From the NCBI GenBank assembly GCA_031119515.1, contig JAVHXR010000049.1, positions 1 to 10,855 on the forward strand: a stretch of DNA of 10,855 nt, given 5' to 3'. Below, piece after piece: positions 6,633 to 10,855 of the stretch (position 1 is its first letter; each line of letters starts with the position of its first letter). This stretch comes from Propionicimonas sp. GTDB taxonomy: Bacteria; Actinomycetota; Actinomycetes; Propionibacteriales; Propionibacteriaceae. The notes under the pieces were generated by a model. It had not been told where the DNA came from and did no database searches. It saw only the letters and a list, made by a program, of their open reading frames with translations. Made by a program: the position numbers and the translations under genes.

Positions 6633-7577
6633 TCAGCGCGGATCGGGCAGCAGTTCCGGCGTCTCGGGGCGTGCCTCCGGCCGCGCCCGGTTCCGTCCCC
6701 CCAGCTCGGCGTACACGACCGAACCCACGATCAGGCCGCAGGCGGCGACCTGCAGCGGGGCCATCGTCTCGCCGAGGGCGAGCCAGCCGGTGAGCATCGC
6801 CACGGCAGGGACCGCGTTGATGGTGAGTGCCGCGCGGGTGGCCGGCACCAGCCGCAGGCCCGAGTTGTAGAGGGCGAATGCAGCCAGCCCGCAGCCCACC
6901 CCGAGGTAGGCGACCGCCGCCCACGCCGGCAGCGGGACCGCGGCAAGATCGACCGGCCCGGACGCGAGCGCGAGCGGAGCGAAGAACACGCTGCCCACCG
7001 CCATCTGGAGCCCGGTGATCAGCAACGGGTCGTAGCGCTCGCTCAGCCGCTTGATGGTGAGCGTGGCACCGGCGGCGGCGACCATCGCGCCGAGTTCCAG
7101 CAGGTTGCCCAGCGCCGGGTTCGGCGCGCTGGCCTGGCTGGAACCGCCCAGGGAGAGCGCCGCGACGCCCGCCATCGAGACCAGCACCGCGACCACCGTG
7201 GCTCGGGCGGGCCGCTCGCGCAGCACGACCCATGCGCTGACGGCCACGATCAGCGGCATCACGGCGGCGACCACCCCGGCCTGGCTGGAGGTGGTGTACT
7301 GGATCGCGGATCCCTCCAGGGCGAAGTAGAGGCAGGGGATGAAGAGGGTCGCCATCGCGAGCAGCTTCCAGTCCCCCCGCCGGTAGTCGGGCCGCTTCAC
7401 CAGCGGCAGCAGCGGCAGGAACGCCACCAGCGCCATGACCATCCGCAGCCACACGACGTACATCGGCGGGAGCGCCGCGTAGGCGCTCTTGGTGACGGCG
7501 AAGCTCGTCCCCCACAGCACCACCGCGCCACCCAGATAGACCAGTGGACGCAGGTCCCCTGCCTTCAACTTCCTCAC
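6633..7577 (-). CDS. EamA/DMT-family transporter
   Basis: A 314-aa inner-membrane permease of the drug/metabolite transporter superfamily. It has two EamA repeats (about 11-142 and 156-293), each with five predicted helices. Diagnostic blocks are GTSFAVTK (23-30) in helix 1, WLRMVMALVAFLPL (43-56), and VMPLIVAVSAWVVLRERP (106-123), whose counterpart in the second repeat is VPAVAMLTGWLALGETM (256-272). The E near the end of each fourth helix (E121, E270) is the usual repeat signature. The C-terminal tail (294-314) is Arg/Pro/Glu-rich and probably cytoplasmic. The start is GTG at 7577; no good ribosome binding site is seen, and a start a few codons inside is possible. It is convergent with the RelZ-like gene. 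Family members export amino acids, metabolites or drugs; the substrate here cannot be deduced and no neighbour suggests one. Confidence 0.9.
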   Translation of the reverse strand: MRKLKAGDLRPLVYLGGAVVLWGTSFAVTKSAYAALPPMYVVWLRMVMALVAFLPLLPLVKRPDYRRGDWKLLAMATLFIPCLYFALEGSAIQYTTSSQAGVVAAVMPLIVAVSAWVVLRERPARATVVAVLVSMAGVAALSLGGSSQASAPNPALGNLLELGAMVAAAGATLTIKRLSERYDPLLITGLQMAVGSVFFAPLALASGPVDLAAVPLPAWAAVAYLGVGCGLAAFALYNSGLRLVPATRAALTINAVPAVAMLTGWLALGETMAPLQVAACGLIVGSVVYAELGGRNRARPEARPETPELLPDPR

Positions 7578-7893
7578 CCCTGGTCACTCGATTCGCCCCG
7601 GACGGCTGCCCGACGCTCAGGGTACGGCCCGCTGCCGACACCACGCACCGCGGCTGTCGAAATGGCCGGCCGGGTCCCCGGGGCGAACCACTCCCGCGGC
7701 GCGCGGCGGGGCCGGCTCGCCGGCTTGCGAGGAAGGGTCGCCCGCCACCGCCACGGCTCGCGGTCTGGTCGGAGACCAACCCGCATCAGCGCGGCCGGCA
7801 CATCGACACAGTCCTGTCAGCTCACTTCACCCGAGGAGCCGGAATCCCGTGTCGCCACCCCACGGGGAGGGCCGCACCTGGTAGGAACGTGCT
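7578..7893. other. 316-bp intergenic gap between divergent EamA and HNH genes
   Basis: No credible gene. Frames crossing it are Arg/Pro-rich shadows. It must carry promoters for both divergent genes, but no convincing -35/-10 pair was found. The only local structure noted is a small perfect hairpin, TGGTC-GGA-GACCA (7766-7778), which could be an operator half-site or chance. Confidence 0.5.
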
Positions 7894-8778
7894 GTGCCCA
7901 CCGCGGAGCCGCTGCGCGACCTGATCATCACCTCGGTGATGGATCGCGCCGGCAAGAACGGCGGCTTCGTGACCCGTGCCGACCTGTCCTACGTCTCGCT
8001 GCCGACCGGTGACGTCCGCCGCGTGATCGACGCCGCGCGGGGGATCTGGAACCCGCGCGACATGGAGGCGACCCTCAGCGTCGTCAGCTCACCGACCGGC
8101 CCGTACGCCGACCGGGAGGTCGAGGGCGGACTCTTCCACTACTCCTATCGCGAGGGCTCGATCAACGGCGACAACGCGAAGCTGCGTCGAGCCTTCGAGA
8201 CCGGGCTGCCGATCATCCTCCTGCGCAAGGTCCGCGACGGGGTCTACGTGCCGTACGCGCCGGTCTACGTCGTCGAGGACCTGGTCGACCAGCGAGAGTT
8301 CCTGCTCGCGCTCGACGAGAGTGTGAGGTTCCTCGGCAGCGGCGACCCTGCCGGCCCGGAGCGCCGGTACGCCGAGCGGGTGGTGAAGCAGCGACTCCAC
8401 CAGGCGGAGTTCCGGGGACGGGTGATCGCCGCCTACCAGACCCGCTGCGCGATCTGCCGGCTGCGCCACGGAGAGCTGCTGGACGCCGCCCACATCACCC
8501 CTGACCACGATGCCGCGGGGCTTCCCGCGGTGTCGAACGGCCTCGCCCTGTGCAAGATCCACCACGCAGCCTTCGACATGAACATGGTCGGGATCTCACC
8601 TGACTACGTCGTGCGCGTCGACGACCGCCTCCTTGCCGAAGTGGACGGGCCGATGCTCCGGCACGGGATCCAGGAGATGCACGGGACGGCGCTCACCGTC
8701 CCGCCGCGACGGCGGGACCAGCCGGACCGGGAGCGCCTGGAGCGGAGGTTCGCCGAGTTCCTGCGGCACGCGTCCTAG
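7894..8778 (+). CDS. HNH endonuclease with SRA-like N-terminal domain (putative type IV restriction enzyme)
   Basis: A 294-aa soluble protein. The C-terminal half carries an HNH_2-type nuclease: zinc ligands C185-x2-C188 and C220-x2-H223, catalytic DAAH200, N215 in SNGLALC and H224, followed by AAFDMNMVGI. A conserved helical stretch (about 155-180, RVVKQRLHQAEFRGRVIAAYQTRC) leads into it. The N-terminal half reads GGLFHYSYREG, then GDNAKLRRAFETGLPIILLRKV, then YVPYAPVYVV (78-127). This recalls the SRA/YDG pattern in which an aromatic strand, a G-(D/N)-N-x-x-L helix and 'P-hydrophobic-R' precede a base-flipping pocket. That suggests a McrA-like enzyme cutting modified DNA; the similarity was judged by eye. 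Start GTG 7894 has AGGAA 6 nt upstream. No methyltransferase or second restriction subunit lies nearby. It is convergent with the aldolase gene, 22 nt away. HNH assignment is firm; modification dependence is inferred. Confidence 0.85.
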   Translation: MPTAEPLRDLIITSVMDRAGKNGGFVTRADLSYVSLPTGDVRRVIDAARGIWNPRDMEATLSVVSSPTGPYADREVEGGLFHYSYREGSINGDNAKLRRAFETGLPIILLRKVRDGVYVPYAPVYVVEDLVDQREFLLALDESVRFLGSGDPAGPERRYAERVVKQRLHQAEFRGRVIAAYQTRCAICRLRHGELLDAAHITPDHDAAGLPAVSNGLALCKIHHAAFDMNMVGISPDYVVRVDDRLLAEVDGPMLRHGIQEMHGTALTVPPRRRDQPDRERLERRFAEFLRHAS

Positions 8779-8800
8779 CGCCGCCCCGGGTCCGCCCCGA

Positions 8801-9520
8801 TCAGTACGCCGGGTCGCCGGCGCTCGCCCCGGTCACGATCTCCTTGCCGGCGCTGGTGCCGAGCAGGACCGCACCGGCCCGCAGCAGGGCCACCGCCTGG
8901 TCGTAGGACTTGATCGAGCCGGATGCCTTGACCTGCACCCCGTCCCTGACCTTGCCGGCGAGGTAGGCGATGGAGGCCGGATTGGCGACCTCGACCGCGC
9001 CGGAGCTGGCGTTCTTGAGGTAGGCCGCGCCCGCCTCCATCGACAGCTCGACGGCTGCGTCCCGCTCGTCGGCGGTGAGCAGCGGCAACTCGAGCATGAC
9101 CTTGACCGGCACCCCGGCCGCCACGACGCCGGCGATGTCGTCGCGGAAGCGGTCGTACAGGCCGCTCTTCAGCCAGCCGACCTGCACCCCGATGTCGATC
9201 TGCCGGGCGCCCAGGTCGACCAGGCTCCGGGCCTCGGCCGCCTTGCCGCGCGAACTGGTGACCCCACAGGTCGGGAAGTCGAGGGCGGAGGCCACCAGAA
9301 CACCGGTGCCACGCAGGACCTGGGCGACATCCGGCACCCACGAGCCGGGGACCATCGCGGCGTTGAAGCCGTACTCGACGGCCTCCCGGGCGTGCTGCAG
9401 GATGCGGTCGCGGGTGGTCCCGGTCTCGATCAGGGTGTGCTGGATGTACGGGGCGATGCCACCTGGGGTGAGCGAGTCGAGGACGCCGGGATCGAGTGCC
9501 ATGGCGACAGTGTCGTCCAT
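8801..9520 (-). CDS. deoC: DeoC-like class I aldolase (deoxyribose-phosphate aldolase family)
   Basis: A 239-aa TIM-barrel aldolase that would cleave a phosphorylated sugar through a Schiff base; canonical DeoC yields acetaldehyde and glyceraldehyde 3-phosphate. Residues matching the E. coli catalytic set: D109 (RQIDIGVQVG; D102), K169 (AAYLKNASSG; Schiff-base K167) and K198 (VQVKASGSIKS; K201). LGTSAGKEI (219-228) matches the phosphate-binding end of the barrel. Departures: KNASSG instead of KTSTG, VKASGSIKS instead of VKAAGGIRT, HTLIETGTT instead of the usual HTLLKP-type strand, and NAAMVPGSWVPDV where DeoC has a Cys-containing block. It follows the PfkB kinase by 18 nt on the same strand, so the two are almost certainly one operon in which kinase product feeds the aldolase. 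Start ATG 9520; ATG 9502 is possible. Ribosome binding site weak. Family certain; physiological substrate uncertain. Confidence 0.87.
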   Translation of the reverse strand: MDDTVAMALDPGVLDSLTPGGIAPYIQHTLIETGTTRDRILQHAREAVEYGFNAAMVPGSWVPDVAQVLRGTGVLVASALDFPTCGVTSSRGKAAEARSLVDLGARQIDIGVQVGWLKSGLYDRFRDDIAGVVAAGVPVKVMLELPLLTADERDAAVELSMEAGAAYLKNASSGAVEVANPASIAYLAGKVRDGVQVKASGSIKSYDQAVALLRAGAVLLGTSAGKEIVTGASAGDPAY

Positions 9521-9538
9521 CCCGGGCGGTTCGGACGA

Positions 9539-10459
9539 CTACCCGCCGGCCTCCAGCAGCATCGCGAGGTCGCCGGGGTGCGGCAGGCTCGGGATCACCT
9601 CGGCGATGCCCACCGCGTGGGCTCCGGCGGCGGACGCGAACCGGACGGCGGCCTCCAGCCCGTCACCGCGTGCCAGCGCCACCGCCAGGGCACCCGCGAA
9701 GGCATCGCCGGCGCCGGTGGTGTCGACCACCTGACGCGCGGGGACGGGCGGGACGAGCCGGGGCCCGACCCCCGGCTCGTCGACCAGGCAGCCGGCTCCC
9801 CCGAGGGTGACGATCGTGATCCCGCGGTAGCGGTGACGGATCGCGGCGGCGCAGGCCCGGGGTGAGTCGAGGCCCGGCTCGCCGGTCAGCCTGGCCGCCT
9901 CGGTCCGGTTGGGCGTGAGGACGTCGACCAGCCCCCACAGCTCGGCGTCCAGCGGCTCGGGCGGCGCCGGAGCCGGGTTGAGCAGCGTCCGGACGCGATG
10001 CCTGCGGGCGAGCTGCAGCGCCCGGCGGGCCACCGCGACCGGGATCTCGAACCCGGTCACCAGGACGTCCGCGGCCGCGATCTCGTCCTCGAATGCGTCG
10101 ACATCGGCTGGCGACAGCCGGTCGAGGGCGCCGGGGGCGATCACGATCCGGTTCTCGCCGCTCGGCTCGACGACGATGACCCCCACCATCGTCGAGGCGG
10201 CGGCAGTCACCACCTTGTCCGCGGCGACGCCCTCCGCCCGCCACAGTTCGCGGGCACGATCTCCGAACGGGTCCGGCCCGACGGCGGTGAGCAGCGCGAC
10301 CTCTGCGCCCAGCCTGGCTGCGGCGATCGCCTGGTTGGAGCCCTTGCCGCCGTGGCCGGAGGAGAACACCCCGCCGGTCAGGGTCTCCCCCGGTTCCGGG
10401 GTGCGCGCGACCCGCATGGTCAGCCCGACGCCGTAGCTGCCGACGACCGCGATGCGCAT
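9539..10459 (-). CDS. PfkB-family sugar kinase, ribokinase-like
   Basis: A 306-aa cytoplasmic kinase expected to phosphorylate a sugar with ATP. PfkB signature 1 is GHGGKGSNQAIAAARLG (35-51), NRTEAARLTG (184-193) holds the N-x-x-E Mg/phosphate motif, TLGGAGC (218-224) is the ATP-side loop, and signature 2 DTTGAGDAFAGAL (246-258) contains the catalytic base D252 and anion hole. Length matches RbsK. The N-terminal strand reads VVGSYGVGLTMRV; canonical ribokinases have an N-A-D motif after this Gly-Ser whose Asn and Asp bind sugar hydroxyls, and both are absent. Specificity may therefore differ from ribose, hence no rbsK symbol. The start is ATG 10459 with GGAGGGG just upstream; a longer in-frame start is possible but lies before this site. 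It is downstream (82 bp) of a substrate-binding protein gene and upstream of the DeoC-like aldolase, suggesting uptake, phosphorylation and cleavage steps of one pathway. Confidence 0.88.
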   Translation of the reverse strand: MRIAVVGSYGVGLTMRVARTPEPGETLTGGVFSSGHGGKGSNQAIAAARLGAEVALLTAVGPDPFGDRARELWRAEGVAADKVVTAAASTMVGVIVVEPSGENRIVIAPGALDRLSPADVDAFEDEIAAADVLVTGFEIPVAVARRALQLARRHRVRTLLNPAPAPPEPLDAELWGLVDVLTPNRTEAARLTGEPGLDSPRACAAAIRHRYRGITIVTLGGAGCLVDEPGVGPRLVPPVPARQVVDTTGAGDAFAGALAVALARGDGLEAAVRFASAAGAHAVGIAEVIPSLPHPGDLAMLLEAGG

Positions 10460-10517
10460 GACCCCTCCAGGACCGGCTCCGTTGCTGGTGGCACCGATCA
10501 TCTTCACCGAGACCGGC

Positions 10518-10537
10518 GGCGTCAACGCCCCCGGGGG
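10518..10537 (-). other. Inverted-repeat cluster between binding-protein and kinase genes
   Basis: GGCG-TCAA-CGCC (10518-10529) overlaps a perfect CCCCCGGGGG palindrome (10528-10537) immediately after the binding-protein stop. There is no U-tract. It may attenuate read-through into the kinase gene or be compositional. Confidence 0.25.
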
Positions 10538-10541
10538 TGGT

Positions 10542-10855
10542 TCAGCCCAGCCCCACGTAGCCGGCCCTCTCGACCAGCGCCTGGCCCTCGTCCGACACCG
10601 TCCAGTCGAGCAGCGCCTGGAGGTGCGGGTTCGCGCTGCCGGCGGTGACGATGTTGAGGTCGGCTGTGAGCGGGTAGCTGCCGTCGCGGATCGTGGCGAC
10701 GCTCGGCTCGACACCCTCGACGGCGAGCAGCCGGATGCCGGGGTTGGCGTTCATCACGGTGGCGTACCAGCGGAACGAGAAGCCGATCGCGCCGGAGAGG
10801 TTCCGATAGCCCGCCACCTCGGAGATGATGCCGCCCATTCCCTGGATCCGCTCCT
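10542..10855 (-). CDS. PstS/PBP-like substrate-binding protein, C-terminal fragment
   Basis: About 104 codons at the right edge, open across it, so the N-terminus with any signal peptide is outside the window. Visible features fit the last lobe of a PstS-type (PBP_like_2) extracellular binding protein: AGYRNLSGAIGFSFRWY, then RLLAVEGVEPSVATIRDGSYPLTADLNIVTAG, then LLDWTVSDEGQALVERAGYVGLG. The sequence 'I-G-x-dGxYPL...eGQ...GYV' is the usual end of phosphate-binding proteins and close relatives. An internal ATG at 10838 is unlikely to be the start because the frame is open upstream and the missing lobe is required. The next genes are a sugar kinase and an aldolase, 82 bp on, rather than pstC/pstA/pstB, so either this protein is a lone phosphate- or oxyanion-binding relative or the context is coincidental. 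Confidence 0.75.
   Translation of the reverse strand, partial: ERIQGMGGIISEVAGYRNLSGAIGFSFRWYATVMNANPGIRLLAVEGVEPSVATIRDGSYPLTADLNIVTAGSANPHLQALLDWTVSDEGQALVERAGYVGLG

Noticed and set aside
6624..6640. GAGCGCGCTC palindrome as a bidirectional terminator between convergent relZ and EamA genes
   Set aside because: The palindrome has no loop, no U-tract on either strand, and partly overlaps the EamA stop codon; too weak to call.
7894..8400. DNA sulfur-binding (ScoMcrA-type) domain in the HNH protein
   Set aside because: The blocks expected in that domain, such as an N-terminal HKPLLLL-like helix and YPFW, are not present. The pattern is closer to SRA.
1..10855. CRISPR arrays, tRNA or rRNA genes, insertion sequences, attachment sites
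   Set aside because: No regularly spaced repeats, no tRNA-like cloverleaf with a CCA-adjacent acceptor, and no transposase or integrase motifs were found by reading both strands.

Overview
This is a very GC-rich window with strong G/C bias at third codon positions. It has GTG starts, long spurious antisense frames, and gene families typical of Actinobacteria: a RelZ-type RNase H/(p)ppGpp synthetase fusion, an HNH_2 endonuclease and a b5-less acyl desaturase. The best guess is a high-GC actinobacterium, possibly Propionibacteriaceae or a relative. The genus cannot be fixed from sequence alone. No rRNA, tRNA, CRISPR array, insertion sequence or phage gene was seen.

Region 1 (1-4593, minus strand). 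Transcription runs right to left through three genes: a CsdA/DeaD-type DEAD-box RNA helicase with a C-terminal DbpA-like RNA-binding domain, a membrane acyl desaturase with QIEHH-type histidine boxes, and a second DEAD-box helicase (RhlE-like) whose C-terminal end leaves the window. RNA unwinding plus membrane-lipid desaturation on one strand suggests a cold or envelope-stress set; this is inference.

Region 2 (4594-6614). A 188-bp divergent control region separates deaD from a 610-aa fusion protein. That protein has an N-terminal DUF429 (RNase H-like) domain, a central RelA/SpoT synthetase domain and a roughly 160-aa C-terminal extension. It matches the architecture of mycobacterial RelZ (MS_RHII-RSD). 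One residue is unusual: the Glu of the canonical E-x-Q-x-R synthetase motif is Gln here. Two near-identical GGTACC-centred palindromes flank the divergent region, each over a candidate -10 element.

Region 3 (6633-8778). This holds a ten-helix EamA/DMT transporter (minus, convergent with the fusion gene) and, after a 316-bp gap, a plus-strand HNH endonuclease. The endonuclease's N-terminal half resembles an SRA/YDG-like modified-base reader, so it may be a solitary type IV (McrA-like) restriction enzyme.

Region 4 (8801-10855, minus strand). A probable operon runs from the C-terminal part of a PstS/PBP-like substrate-binding protein (entering from the right edge) to a ribokinase-like PfkB sugar kinase and then a DeoC-like aldolase 18 nt downstream. 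Kinase plus aldolase implies phosphorylation and then retro-aldol cleavage of a sugar. Both enzymes depart from canonical RbsK/DeoC at substrate-side residues, so the sugar may not be ribose or deoxyribose.
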